DNA of 64,000 nt from Succiniclasticum ruminis DSM 9236 (GTDB lineage: Bacteria > Bacillota > Negativicutes > Acidaminococcales > Acidaminococcaceae). A program made the position numbers and the translations under genes. The notes below the pieces were generated by a model that saw only the letters and a list, made by a program, of their open reading frames with translations, was not told where the DNA came from and did no database searches. Below are positions 43,820 to 52,969 of the stretch, piece by piece. Each line of letters opens with the position of its first letter. Position 1 is the first letter of the stretch. The stretch lies in contig NZ_FONL01000002.1 of NCBI RefSeq assembly GCF_900112895.1, positions 186,001 through 250,000 on the forward strand, given 5' to 3'.

Positions 43820-44803
43820 TTACTTCTCGTTGAAGAATTTTTCCGCGCCGGCATTCAGTTTAATGGACATACCATCTTTACCGGTTTCTTTGGTGATGTT
43901 CTTGGATACGTTATGAGCAGCTTTCATACGGTCCAGGTTGCCATACAATGCTTTTACTACAGCGTAACCGGTGTCGGCATCCATCTTATCGGTAACAGCC
44001 AGCATGCATTTTACAGCAACAGCAGCAGTATCGGTTTCAACCTTGTTGTAGGTCTTGGCCGGAATGGTAACTTTGGTGTAGTACGGATACTTGGCAATCA
44101 GCTTGTCAGCAATGTCAGCGGCTACGCTTACCATTACCACTTCATGCTGGGTAGCAAGGTCCTGGATAGCAGCAGTCGGGAAACCGGCTACTACGAAGCC
44201 TGCGTCAACGTTGCCGTCTTTCAGGGCGGAAGCAGCTTCGCCGAAGGACAGGTACTGGGGTTTGATGTCTTTATAGGTGATGCCCGCAATGTTCAGGATC
44301 TGACGGGCGTTTGCTTCGGTACCGGAGCCGGCAGCGCCTACGGCAACTCTCTTGCCTTTCAGGTCAGCAACGGTCTTGATACCGGTTTTTTTGGTGGTAA
44401 CGATCTGAACGGTTTCCGGATACAGGGTAGCCAGGCCTTTCAGAGATTCAACTTTTTTGTCTTTGAACATTTCTGTTCCGGTTGCGGCATAGTAAGCAAT
44501 ATCGTTCTGGATGAACGCAATGTCAACTTTGCCTTCCTTCAACAGGTTTACGTTGGCAACAGAAGCACCGGTGGACTGAGCGGAAGCATTCGCGCCTTTC
44601 AGGTTTTTGTTCAGGATGTCAGCCAGCGCGCCGCCTAACGGATAATAGGTACCCGCAGTACCGCCGGTAGCAATGTTAATGAATTTTTTGCCACCGTCAG
44701 CAGCCGGTTTCGGAGCTTCTTTTTTCTTGTCTCCGCCACCGCAGCCGGCCAGTACGGAACCAATAACCGCGAAGGCCATCAGGAACGCCAAAAACTTTTT
44801 CAT
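43820..44803 (-). CDS. TAXI-family TRAP solute-binding lipoprotein (327 aa)
   Basis: The signal peptide ends in L-A-G-C (Cys21), followed by G-G-G-D and a lysine-rich linker. The mature N-terminus I-A-T-G-G-T-A-G-T-Y-Y-P-L-G-G is the TAXI fingerprint that binds the ligand carboxylate; Q-S-T-G-A-S-V-A-N and G-A-A-G-S-G-T-E also fit. It delivers ligand to the permease at 41210-43180. AAGGGAGGGA precedes the ATG. The gene leads the three-gene operon. Confidence 0.93.
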   Translation of the reverse strand: MKKFLAFLMAFAVIGSVLAGCGGGDKKKEAPKPAADGGKKFINIATGGTAGTYYPLGGALADILNKNLKGANASAQSTGASVANVNLLKEGKVDIAFIQNDIAYYAATGTEMFKDKKVESLKGLATLYPETVQIVTTKKTGIKTVADLKGKRVAVGAAGSGTEANARQILNIAGITYKDIKPQYLSFGEAASALKDGNVDAGFVVAGFPTAAIQDLATQHEVVMVSVAADIADKLIAKYPYYTKVTIPAKTYNKVETDTAAVAVKCMLAVTDKMDADTGYAVVKALYGNLDRMKAAHNVSKNITKETGKDGMSIKLNAGAEKFFNEK

Positions 44804-45023
44804 AGAAAAATCCCTCCCTTTCGCTTACAGCAAAAAATACCTACTAATGCTAATTAAATTCGCATTCAATTATATGTTCTCTGTTTCTTTTAAAATTCCT
44901 GCTTATACAAAATTATTTTTTTAAAGAATATTGTATACAAAATCTTTGAATTCACTCTTTCCCATTAAAAAAGTTTGTGTTAAAATATGTGACGACAAAA
45001 TTTATTAAAGGAAGTGTGACGTA

Positions 45024-45368
45024 ATGAATAGTGCACCTGTTTACAAATTGCGGTTAGCCCGCACCCTCTACAATAACTTTTTCCGCGCCCGCCTGCAGGA
45101 CGCCAATGGCGAAGACGCCGGTCAGTTGCTGATCGTGCCCGGTCTCCCTCTGGACCGCAGCCAGCTCCCGGAGAACGCTCCGGAAGCAGATCCTTACCTC
45201 CTGGTAATCGTAGAAGACGCCAACATCAACAAAAACAATGTCATCGACTTTGAAGAAGGAGTATCCCGGGCCGTACTGTCAAAATTTACGACGGAAACCA
45301 CCTCTTTCAACCACTGTGAATTTTACTATCCCTCCCCCGCATTCTACTTTGCGCAGGAAGAAGAATAA
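45024..45368 (+). CDS. Small acidic protein of unknown function (114 aa)
   Basis: AAAGGAAG precedes the ATG, and a bidirectional terminator follows, so this is a self-contained transcription unit. The chain is soluble and acidic, with one cysteine, a D-A-N-I-N-K-N-N-V-I-D-F-E-E stretch that vaguely recalls a calcium loop, and an aromatic end. No family recognised. Confidence 0.6.
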   Translation: MNSAPVYKLRLARTLYNNFFRARLQDANGEDAGQLLIVPGLPLDRSQLPENAPEADPYLLVIVEDANINKNNVIDFEEGVSRAVLSKFTTETTSFNHCEFYYPSPAFYFAQEEE

Positions 45369-45441
45369 CAAAAACGGATAACACGGAAAAACAATTTCAC
45401 TAAGTAACAGCGGGAAATTTTATCGCGTATTACCTGAAAAA

Positions 45442-45485
45442 AAGGCAGAACTCTCATGAAGAAAGTTCTGCCTTCTTTTTTTATT
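45442..45485. terminator. Bidirectional terminator
   Basis: AAGGCAGAACT, an 11-base loop, AGTTCTGCCTT, with T-runs on both strands. It serves the small gene on plus and sucD on minus. Confidence 0.9.
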
Positions 45486-46391
45486 TTAGCAGGTATGGCA
45501 CTTGTCGTACAGGCCAGCTTTCTTCAGTACCCGCACCGCAGTTTCGCCGATATGGGCAACTGTGTCCGCCACTTCGATGCCTGCCGCGTTCAGCGCTTTG
45601 ATCTTGTCGTCAGCAGTTCCCTTGCCGCCGCTGATAATGGCGCCCGCATGGCCCATGCGTTTGCCGGGAGGCGCCTGACGGCCGCTGATGAACCCGATAA
45701 CCGGTTTCTTCATGTTGGCTTTGATCCACTCCGCCGCCTCTTCTTCCGCCGTGCCGCCGATCTCGCCGATCATAATGACAGCCAGCGTATCGTCGTCCGC
45801 GTTAAAGGCTTCCAGGGCTTCGATGTAGTCCATGCCCTTAACCGGGTCGCCGCCCAGACCTACCGCGGTAGTCTGGCCGATGCCCGCCATAGTCAGCTGA
45901 TAAGTTGCTTCATAGGTCAGGGTGCCGGAACGGCTGATAACGCCCACGTGGCCTTTCTTATGAATGTATGTCGGCAGCAAGCCCAGACGGCATTCATCTA
46001 CCGTTAGAATACCGGGGCAGTTGGGACCCAGCACACGGGTCTTCTTCCCTTTCATGTAAGCGCGTACTTTTACCATGTCCTGTACCGGGATATGCTCGGT
46101 GATGCAGCAGACAAAATCCAGGCCTGCGTCAATCGCTTCGCAAATGGCGTCCGCCGCAAAGCGGGCCGGAACATAAATCACAGAGGCGTTGCCGCCGGTA
46201 GCTTCTTTCGCTTCGCTTACCGTATTGAATACGGGAATCTTGCCCAGCACTTTTTCCCCGGCTTTACCCGGCGCTACGCCGGCTACCACATTCGTGCCGT
46301 ACTCCAGCGCGATTTTTGTATGGAACGTGGCCTGACGGCCCGTGATGCCCTGCACGATGAGTTTTGTATCTTTTCCTACAAATACTGCCAT
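45486..46391 (-). CDS. sucD: Succinate-CoA ligase, alpha subunit
   Basis: Makes succinyl-CoA from succinate with ATP, or the reverse, with SucC. The CoA-binding N-terminus has [10 protein letters not shown], and the phospho-histidine is His248 in G-H-A-G-A-I-I. Gly-rich G-P-N-C-P-G-I is conserved. At 301 residues it is slightly longer than the usual ~290. It follows sucC by three bases. In an anaerobe the pair probably works on the succinate/propionate side rather than a full TCA cycle. Confidence 0.95.
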   Translation of the reverse strand: MAVFVGKDTKLIVQGITGRQATFHTKIALEYGTNVVAGVAPGKAGEKVLGKIPVFNTVSEAKEATGGNASVIYVPARFAADAICEAIDAGLDFVCCITEHIPVQDMVKVRAYMKGKKTRVLGPNCPGILTVDECRLGLLPTYIHKKGHVGVISRSGTLTYEATYQLTMAGIGQTTAVGLGGDPVKGMDYIEALEAFNADDDTLAVIMIGEIGGTAEEEAAEWIKANMKKPVIGFISGRQAPPGKRMGHAGAIISGGKGTADDKIKALNAAGIEVADTVAHIGETAVRVLKKAGLYDKCHTC

Positions 46392-46394
46392 CTT

Positions 46395-47594
46395 TTACGC
46401 CTCCTTTCCTTCCGCTCTCTTTGCTTTCAGTTCCGCCGCCAGCTTTACAGCCAGCTCCGCGCCCTCTTCCATCTTCTGAACCGCGTGGACCATGGGAAGG
46501 TTGGCTTCTTTCAAAATGCGGCGGCCCTCTTCATGATTGGTGCCGTCCAGACGGGCGATGACCGGAACTTTGAGGCCTACTACCTTGGCCGCTTCCACGA
46601 TACCGCCGGCGATCACGTCGCATTTGTTGATGCCGCCGAAGATGTTTACAAACACGCTGCAGACCTGGTCATCGGACTGCATGATGCGGAAGGCTTCCGC
46701 AATCTTTTCCACCGTACTGTCGCCGCCTACGTCCAGGAAGTTGGCCGGCTCGCCGCCGTAGAATTTGATGATGTCCACCGTGGCCATGGCCAGTCCCGCG
46801 CCGTTTACCATGCAGGCTACGTCGCCGCCCAGGTTTACATAGGACAGGGATGCCTTGGCCGCCGCTCTTTCCTTCGGGTCCTCTTCCGCTTCGTCGCGCA
46901 GCGCCTCAATTTCCGGATGACGGAAAATCGCCGCGTCGTCAAACTGCAGCTTGGCGTCCAGGGCCATTACTTTATTGTCCACCGTCACCACCAGCGGATT
47001 GCATTCCGCCAGGGTGCAGTCTTTTTCCACAAACAGGTTGTAGAGATCCATCATGCATTTCTGCGCTTTGGCGATGACCTTGTCTTTGAACTTCAGGTTA
47101 TAGGCCATGCGTTTGGTCTGGAACGGCATCAGCCCGATGGTGGGATCGATGTATTCCTTGAAAATACGGTCAGGCATCTCGGCCGCCACTTTTTCAATTT
47201 CCATGCCGCCTTCGGAACTGCCCATCATAACAACCTGCGCAGTCTCGCGGTCAATGACGAAACCAAGGTAATACTCTTTTTCAATGTTGCTGCCCTCTTC
47301 TACTAAAAGACGGTTGACCATCTTCCCTTCCGGACCGGTCTGGTGGGTTACCAGCACTTTGCCCAAAATCTGGGAAGCATAATATTTTACTTCATCAATG
47401 TTGTGAGCCAGCTTTACGCCGCCCGCCTTTCCGCGGCCGCCTGCGTGGATCTGCGCTTTAACGACAGCAATCGGCGTGTCAAAATCTTTGGCGATACGGG
47501 CCGCTTCTTCCGGACTGAAAGCCGGGCTGCCGTTGGGCACGCTGATGCCGTACATCTTCATGATCTGTTTTGCCTGATACTCATGAATTTTCAA
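46395..47594 (-). CDS. sucC: Succinate-CoA ligase, beta subunit
   Basis: ATP-grasp subunit of 399 residues. M-K-I-H-E-Y-Q-A-K is the standard N-terminus, [16 protein letters not shown] the nucleotide loop, and C-N-P-L-V-V-T then D-A-K the metal site. [12 protein letters not shown] is the C-terminal CoA-side motif. GGAGGGACATC precedes the ATG. The leader of ~160 bases has a terminator-like hairpin (47701-47741). Confidence 0.95.
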   Translation of the reverse strand: MKIHEYQAKQIMKMYGISVPNGSPAFSPEEAARIAKDFDTPIAVVKAQIHAGGRGKAGGVKLAHNIDEVKYYASQILGKVLVTHQTGPEGKMVNRLLVEEGSNIEKEYYLGFVIDRETAQVVMMGSSEGGMEIEKVAAEMPDRIFKEYIDPTIGLMPFQTKRMAYNLKFKDKVIAKAQKCMMDLYNLFVEKDCTLAECNPLVVTVDNKVMALDAKLQFDDAAIFRHPEIEALRDEAEEDPKERAAAKASLSYVNLGGDVACMVNGAGLAMATVDIIKFYGGEPANFLDVGGDSTVEKIAEAFRIMQSDDQVCSVFVNIFGGINKCDVIAGGIVEAAKVVGLKVPVIARLDGTNHEEGRRILKEANLPMVHAVQKMEEGAELAVKLAAELKAKRAEGKEA

Positions 47595-47658
47595 AATGAT
47601 GTCCCTCCTTTAGATTTGGTGTTCATTTGTGTTACGCTTCGCTGCCTCTCTGCCATTC

Positions 47659-47680
47659 CCGGAATTTTTTATAATTCCGG
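47659..47680 (-). repeat. Inverted repeat in the sucC leader
   Basis: CCGGAATT, six bases, AATTCCGG, closer to the sucC start than the attenuator-like hairpin. No T-run follows. It could be a second RNA structure in the same leader. Confidence 0.4.
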
Positions 47681-47700
47681 AAACAGCCGGAAGAATATAA

Positions 47701-47741
47701 CTTTTTAAAAAAATTGCCGTACGTGAAAACGGTTACGTACG
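47701..47741 (-). promoter_or_regulatory. Attenuator-like hairpin in the sucCD leader
   Basis: On the minus strand CGTACGT, ten bases, ACGTACG, followed by GCAATTTTTTT. It begins about 13 bases downstream of the predicted transcription start, far ahead of the sucC start, so premature termination is possible. Confidence 0.5.
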
Positions 47742-47760
47742 ACAGCATTGTTACATTATT

Positions 47761-47789
47761 ATTATCGTATTTTTTACATAAAATGTCAA
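47761..47789 (-). promoter_or_regulatory. sucCD promoter
   Basis: On the minus strand TTGACA (47784-47789), 17 bases, GATAAT (47761-47766). Confidence 0.75.
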
Positions 47790-47892
47790 TTGTTTTTAAG
47801 GTTCCCGGCAGATGCTTCTTACTGTCATTCCAAAACGGAATACCGTTCTCACGCGTAAGATAACGCCATGCTTCCAGACAGACACCTTTTAC

Positions 47893-48735
47893 TCATTGCG
47901 CCTGCATCCGGGCTGCTTTAGACTGTAATTCCAGGCTGCGGACGGAAATGTTGACTCGCTGGACCTGCATCCCTGTCATGGATTCTACCCTTGTTTTAAT
48001 TTTACGCTGTAACAGACGTGCCACTTCGAAAACCTTTACGCCGTAATACAGGTTAACTTCAACATGGACAGCCAGACCTTTATTATCGGTGCGGCGGCGT
48101 ACGTGGATATAATGGATCTTCGCCACACCTACCATGCGCTGCACGATCAGGTTGATGATATCCTCAATCACGTAGTCGGATATCAGGATCGTCCCGTAAT
48201 AGCTGAAAGCCGGCCGCACGATAGAACGGCTTTCCCGGCGCTCGTTTTTATTTTTGGAAAAAATATTATAAGGAAGGTTGGCAAAAAAACCGCTGAAGTG
48301 CTGCTTTAATTCCACCGTCGGTACGGGCACGATGTGCTTGCCGTAACGCAGCCTGGACTCATGCGCCTTTTTGATTTCCTGTTTGGAAGCAATGTCCGTA
48401 ATATAAATTGTCTTTAACGGGTCGGGCAGGACCAGACGCGCCGTGATCTTACTGATCATACGGTCCGACGTGGCAATAATCAGGATACGGCGTATACTGG
48501 AACGCGCCAGCGCTTCGCGAACTGCTGAAGCATGGCTGTCTTCATAAAAGATGGCGCGTTTTACCGCCTGCACCCGGTTCTGTTCACTTTTTGCCGAAGT
48601 ACCGCCTAAAATCTTTGATCCCTGTATCAGCAGACCGTCGTCAATAATCGCATCGCAATGATACTGGTGCGCCACCCCGATGGCGCGATGACTTTTTCCC
48701 GAACCGCTGGGACCGACAAACGCAACAACTTCCAT
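47893..48735 (-). CDS. P-loop NTPase fused to an Asp23/Gls24-like domain (280 aa)
   Basis: Start 48735 (M-E-V-V-A-F-V-G) has GGAG upstream. Walker A is G8-P-S-G-S-G-K-S15. A conserved D-D-G-L-L-I-Q-G-S-K follows, then R-R-I-L-I-I-A-T-S-D as the probable Walker B-like strand. The last ~100 residues carry the Asp23 pattern: G-T-I-L-I-S-D-Y-V-I-E-D-I, G-V-A-K-I, V-H-V-E-V-N-L-Y-Y-G and M-T-G-M-Q-V. Asp23-type proteins lie at the cell envelope under stress. The fusion suggests an ATP/GTP-controlled version; its partner is unknown. Cotranscribed with the PHP gene. Confidence 0.75.
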   Translation of the reverse strand: MEVVAFVGPSGSGKSHRAIGVAHQYHCDAIIDDGLLIQGSKILGGTSAKSEQNRVQAVKRAIFYEDSHASAVREALARSSIRRILIIATSDRMISKITARLVLPDPLKTIYITDIASKQEIKKAHESRLRYGKHIVPVPTVELKQHFSGFFANLPYNIFSKNKNERRESRSIVRPAFSYYGTILISDYVIEDIINLIVQRMVGVAKIHYIHVRRRTDNKGLAVHVEVNLYYGVKVFEVARLLQRKIKTRVESMTGMQVQRVNISVRSLELQSKAARMQAQ

Positions 48736-48757
48736 CGTAAATCTCCGCTGCCTGATA

Positions 48758-49582
48758 TTAAAAACCAAATCTGTTTATTAAATCCCGTACTTTTTCTCTG
48801 GGGATCCGCCATTCCGTCAGTTTTTCCGGAAAGCGGCCCGCGTTTCCGTGGTAATCGCTCCCGCCCGCAATCAAAAGACCGCGCTCCTGTGCAATCTGCA
48901 GCCAGAACGCTTCAATGTCTTTCTCTTTCGCCGACGGATGATACACTTCCAGTCCGTCGTAAGGCAGTTCCTCAAGGAGCCGCAATGCCATTTCACGGTC
49001 CCCGATTTCTTCTGGGTGCGCCTGCACCGCAAGCCCACCGGCCTGATGAATCAGCTCCACCGCTTCCGGGGGCGTCATCTTGGTCTGGGGCTGGTAGGCA
49101 GGCCTGCCCTCCCCTATGTATAAATCAAACGCTTCCTGCACCGTCCGCACATACCGCTGCGCCACCAGCGCGCGGGCAATATGGGGACGCCCCACGGCGC
49201 GCTGCCCTTCTTCCGGAACCGGAACATCCACATCCATCCCCATCTCATGCAGCCGCTTTATGATTTTCTCCAAACGGCTCCTGCGGGCGTCACGTACGTC
49301 CGCCAGTCGTTCCAGCAGCAAGGCATTATGTTCGTCGATGCCATAACCCAGAATATGTACCTGGCGGTTTTCCCACCGGGCGCTGAATTCCACACCGGGA
49401 ATAAAATCTATGCCGGCAGAAGCGGCAGCTTCTTTCATTTCCGGCAGGCCTTTCAGCGTATCATGGTCCGTCAGGGCCAGCACCGTAATGCCGGACGCCT
49501 TTGCCATTGCCGCCAGTTCCCGTGGCGGATACACGCCGTCAGAATTGGAACTGTGGATATGTAAATCTGCGAATCCCCTCAT
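48758..49582 (-). CDS. PHP-domain phosphoesterase, RNase AM/YciV-like
   Basis: Start 49582 has GAAGG at a normal distance; an ATG two codons earlier is too close to it. The PHP metal motifs are all present: D-L-H-I-H-S-S-N-S-D, L-T-D-H-D-T, G-V-E-F-S, A-H-P, and G-S-D-Y-H-G-N. The family hydrolyses nucleotide 3',5'-bisphosphates or trims RNA 5' ends. Sits between pepA and the Asp23 fusion, 13 bases after the pepA stop. Confidence 0.88.
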   Translation of the reverse strand: MRGFADLHIHSSNSDGVYPPRELAAMAKASGITVLALTDHDTLKGLPEMKEAAASAGIDFIPGVEFSARWENRQVHILGYGIDEHNALLLERLADVRDARRSRLEKIIKRLHEMGMDVDVPVPEEGQRAVGRPHIARALVAQRYVRTVQEAFDLYIGEGRPAYQPQTKMTPPEAVELIHQAGGLAVQAHPEEIGDREMALRLLEELPYDGLEVYHPSAKEKDIEAFWLQIAQERGLLIAGGSDYHGNAGRFPEKLTEWRIPREKVRDLINRFGF

Positions 49583-49601
49583 AATCATTACCTTCAGCAG
49601 T

Positions 49602-51158
49602 TTAAAGCGTACGCGCGTATTCTATCAGCGTGGCCGTACCGAACGCGGTGCAGCCTTCCGGCAGATGTCCTTCCGCTTTTTTTGCGGTAGACGTTCCGCC
49701 GATGTCCAGATGCGCCCAGGGAATTCCCGGATCCACAAACTGCCCGATGAACACGCCGCCCGTAATCGTACCCGCCGGACGCCCTGCGCTGTTTTTGATG
49801 TCCGCGCAGCTGCTCCTGAGCATTTCTTCCGCTTCTTCCACGACAGGCAGCTGCCACCAGCCCTCGCCCACGCGGTGCCCGGCCTTTTTGATTTCCTCTG
49901 CCAGACCGTCGGTATTGCTCACGATACCCGACGTATGTTCACCCAGCGCAATGATCACCGCGCCGGTCAGTGTCGCGATGTCAACGACCTGCGCCGCGCC
50001 TTTGCGGCAGGCATACCACACGGCGTCGGCCAGAACCAGCCGCCCTTCCGCATCGGTATTGTCCACCTCAATGGTTTTGCCGCTGGCCGCCCGTATGATA
50101 TCGCCGGGCCGCTGGGCCGAACCGGAAGGCATATTTTCCGCGCAGGCCATGACGCCGAGGATATTCACCGGCAGCTTCAGGGCCGCAATGGCCTGCATGG
50201 CGCCCAGCACGGCGGCCGCGCCGGTCATGTCGTCCTTCATTTCCCCCATACCGTCCGAAGGCTTGATGGAGATCCCTCCGCTGTCAAAGGTGATGCCCTT
50301 GCCCACAAAAGCGACGAACGGTTTGTCACCACCGTTGGCATATTTCAGCGTAATCATCCGGGGCTCCCGGACACTGCCGGCCCCCACCGCAAGGATCGCG
50401 CCCATACCCAGCGCCTGCATTTCCTTAACGCCCAGCACTTCCGCTCCCAGATTGTATTCTTCCGCAACCTGCAGTGCTTCCTCGGCCAGTGTCTCCGGGT
50501 AGATTACATTGCCCGGTTCGTTGGCAAGGTCCCGGGCGCGGCAGATCGCGTTACATACAACTTCCGCTTCGCTGATGATCGCGCCGGCGTTTTCGATTGC
50601 ACTGAAAACCGTCACGGACGTGTTTTCTCCGCTGTCAGGCGTTATACCGGAAACTCCGGCATTTTCAGTATTATTTATTTCCAAAGCGGCTGCGCCGCCG
50701 TTTACCTTTTTGTTCTTGTACTTATCAAACGCATAACTTCCCAGCAGCAACCCTTCCGCCAGCGCCTTCAGGTAATGCCCCCGTTTGGGATTTGTCAGCA
50801 GCGGGGCCGCTGCAACCGCTTCCCTGATTTTATTCTTTTTCAGTTCCCGGGCCGCGTTGCCCGCCGCAACGCGCAGATGGTTCGGGGTGCAGGCTTTGCC
50901 GGCGCCGATTCCCGCGAAGAGGATGCGGGTAAAACCCGCTTTGGTTTTCAGCAACACTGATGTGATATTTCCTGTATCGGTGAAACCATAGCCCTGCGTT
51001 TTAATCTGCCAGGCAACGGCATCATAAAATTCTTCCGGCAGGGAAAGCATGTGAATGTGGTCCGCGCATTCCCTGCACAGGAACAGAACCACCGATTCCG
51101 CCTTTTCGTAACATTCAATATTTTCTTTCGCGCTCTTTACGGTAATTAACTGTGCCAT
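49602..51158 (-). CDS. pepA: Leucyl aminopeptidase, M17 family
   Basis: The C-terminal catalytic domain has V-G-K-G-I-T-F-D-S-G-G, D-D-M-T-G-A-A-A-V, and the signature N-T-D-A-E-G-R-L-V-L-A-D-A, which supply the two-metal ligands and the Lys/Arg of the active site. The N-terminal ~170 residues are the usual divergent M17 domain. At 518 residues it is full length. It heads the pepA, PHP and Asp23-fusion run. Confidence 0.94.
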   Translation of the reverse strand: MAQLITVKSAKENIECYEKAESVVLFLCRECADHIHMLSLPEEFYDAVAWQIKTQGYGFTDTGNITSVLLKTKAGFTRILFAGIGAGKACTPNHLRVAAGNAARELKKNKIREAVAAAPLLTNPKRGHYLKALAEGLLLGSYAFDKYKNKKVNGGAAALEINNTENAGVSGITPDSGENTSVTVFSAIENAGAIISEAEVVCNAICRARDLANEPGNVIYPETLAEEALQVAEEYNLGAEVLGVKEMQALGMGAILAVGAGSVREPRMITLKYANGGDKPFVAFVGKGITFDSGGISIKPSDGMGEMKDDMTGAAAVLGAMQAIAALKLPVNILGVMACAENMPSGSAQRPGDIIRAASGKTIEVDNTDAEGRLVLADAVWYACRKGAAQVVDIATLTGAVIIALGEHTSGIVSNTDGLAEEIKKAGHRVGEGWWQLPVVEEAEEMLRSSCADIKNSAGRPAGTITGGVFIGQFVDPGIPWAHLDIGGTSTAKKAEGHLPEGCTAFGTATLIEYARTL

Positions 51159-51236
51159 AAACCCTTCCCCATATCCTTTTCACAACACCGGCGGCGCGTC
51201 TGCCTTACCACATCCGTACAGCACCGGCTGAAACAA

Positions 51237-52580
51237 TCACTGATACGTTACTGCATTCACCAGATTTTCCAAAAAGCTTTTCCCGTTGCTCCGGTCCATG
51301 GCCAGATCGCTGACCAACACCCGGCGCACATAGATCTTCCGTCCGTCTTTAAAGTAACTGCTGGAAGAATGTATCACATAAGGCGTCCCCTTTTCCATGC
51401 CCAGGTAAATCATAATATGCCCTTTCATGGAAAGCGGTGAACCCGGCCTCACTGTTTCCAGCGCCTTCAGTCTTTCGTCCCGGCTCCGGCCGGTAAGGTC
51501 TGTCACGCTGCCCGGCATTTTGACAAGCTGTGACGTATTGCGGGGCAGATCCAGCCCCATGGTGCGGTAGACCGAACCCACCAGGGAGGAACAGTCCACG
51601 CTGCGCATTGCCCCGCCCCAGCCGTATATGGAACCGTAAAACTTAAACGCCTGCCGGATCACCTGGTCGGACGTGTACGGAAGATAGCCGCGGTGCAGAT
51701 TTTCATCTTTGTTGATCCATGTCTGCTTCTCTTTCAGCAGACCCGCCTTGTGATCCTTATACGGCAGCAGTACCTGCCAGCGGTTTTTCTTTTCCTGCAG
51801 AAGCTGCAGTTTCGCGCCCATCAGATGGAACACGTCCTCCCCGTTGACCCGGGTATAAAAATCCCTTCCGGTAACCATAAGAAAGTCCTGCGGGTCAGCG
51901 TATTTCATCCACTGCTCCCGGGTACAGGGCGCCACATCCTCTCGGGCGATCCACCCAAACAAATTGTACAGCCTCACATAGTAATACTTTTTGTCCAGGG
52001 ATTCATGCAGGATTGCCACCGGCTCCCCCGCTTCCAGAACGGAATCCTGCACATTATCGTAATATACATCTTCCGGCGACTCAAACAGACCGTCCGCCAG
52101 GGGCAGGTTGCGGATCAGCGCGTGCCGTACCGTAACCCCGTAACGCACATCTGCCGCTTCGTTTTCCGAAGGCAGCGCCGCCAGATTCAGGTTGTTTTGT
52201 ATCGCTTCCTTTTCCGCTTCGGTTACTTCCCTGCCGTTCCGGTACACAGTTCCCCGCATGGCCCATGTGTTTGTAATCCAGGGCAGGAACTCTTTCACGG
52301 GAATGGAAGACGGCAGCCGTTTCATATCGGTCACATCCAGGTCCGCCGTACGGATTTTCTGATTGAACGCTTCAATCTGTTCTTCGTCCAGGATCACCTG
52401 GTCCCCTGCATTGTTATTTAAAATCCAGTAAGACGCCTCTGTCAGTTCCCCGGACTCCACGATGCCCGCCAGAGCCTGCGAAGAGAAAAGGAATACGGTC
52501 ATGCATGCCAACGCCGACGCCTTAATCATGTTTAATACTGATTTAATTATGCTGAATCGGTTCAAAAAATCTTTACCCAT
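51237..52580 (-). CDS. Exported NlpC/P60 cell-wall hydrolase with SH3 domains (447 aa)
   Basis: GGAGAAGG precedes ATG 52580. A signal peptide with A-L-A ends near residue 35. An N-terminal stabilising region (~40-160), two SH3b units (~165-330) and the catalytic domain follow. The catalytic Cys is in S-V-D-C-S-S-L-V, the first His in K-G-H-I-M-I-Y-L, and a further His in Y-V-I-H-S-S. The order matches gamma-D-glutamyl-diamino acid endopeptidases of the YkfC type. Likely a peptidoglycan-trimming or recycling enzyme outside the membrane. Confidence 0.88.
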   Translation of the reverse strand: MGKDFLNRFSIIKSVLNMIKASALACMTVFLFSSQALAGIVESGELTEASYWILNNNAGDQVILDEEQIEAFNQKIRTADLDVTDMKRLPSSIPVKEFLPWITNTWAMRGTVYRNGREVTEAEKEAIQNNLNLAALPSENEAADVRYGVTVRHALIRNLPLADGLFESPEDVYYDNVQDSVLEAGEPVAILHESLDKKYYYVRLYNLFGWIAREDVAPCTREQWMKYADPQDFLMVTGRDFYTRVNGEDVFHLMGAKLQLLQEKKNRWQVLLPYKDHKAGLLKEKQTWINKDENLHRGYLPYTSDQVIRQAFKFYGSIYGWGGAMRSVDCSSLVGSVYRTMGLDLPRNTSQLVKMPGSVTDLTGRSRDERLKALETVRPGSPLSMKGHIMIYLGMEKGTPYVIHSSSSYFKDGRKIYVRRVLVSDLAMDRSNGKSFLENLVNAVTYQ

Positions 52581-52672
52581 TGCCTTCTCCGGAAAACACA
52601 CCTTGTTTAATGTGCAGCATTCTGTTTCGTTTAAACTCTCTGTTTACTTACGCCCGTTATCTTGCTTACCTA

Positions 52673-52701
52673 ATTATAACCCATAAAAAAAACGTATTCA
52701 A
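52673..52701 (-). promoter_or_regulatory. Promoter of the NlpC/P60 gene, overlapping the dapA terminator
   Basis: On the minus strand TTGAAT (52696-52701), 17 bases, TATAAT (52673-52678). The -35 element lies inside the 3' arm of the terminator hairpin. Confidence 0.6.
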
Positions 52702-52726
52702 TAACCTTGCGGTTAAAGAATACGCT
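52685..52726 (-). terminator. Strong terminator of the dapB-asd-dapA operon
   Basis: On the minus strand CGTATTC and GAATACG pair, with an inner TAACC-GCAA-GGTTA hairpin, followed by eight T. The stretch 52727-52969 up to dapA shows nothing else recognised. Confidence 0.9.
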
Positions 52727-52969
52727 TAATTTAATCTGATCCCGGCACCTGCCTTTCCCGAGTTCTCCCAAAACAGGTCAGGCAGATGTCTGTATCAGTT
52801 TGTGATAAGATTATAAACTAAAACGGTTTGAAATGCAAACTTTTTTCAAAATTTGACGCGTACATGAAACCAATTACTGATAAAACAGTAATTTTTTAAA
52901 CAGAATACTGCGATAATCGTCCAAAAGCATTAAGCCGGAGTCTTATCCCGCAGCATTTCGAAGCGCGTG

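Noticed and set aside
49410-50960. A 516-codon open frame antisense to pepA
   Set aside because: It is the mirror of a GC-rich real gene: no ribosome site, a compositionally odd product rich in His, Arg and Gly, and the M17 motifs on the other strand are unmistakable.
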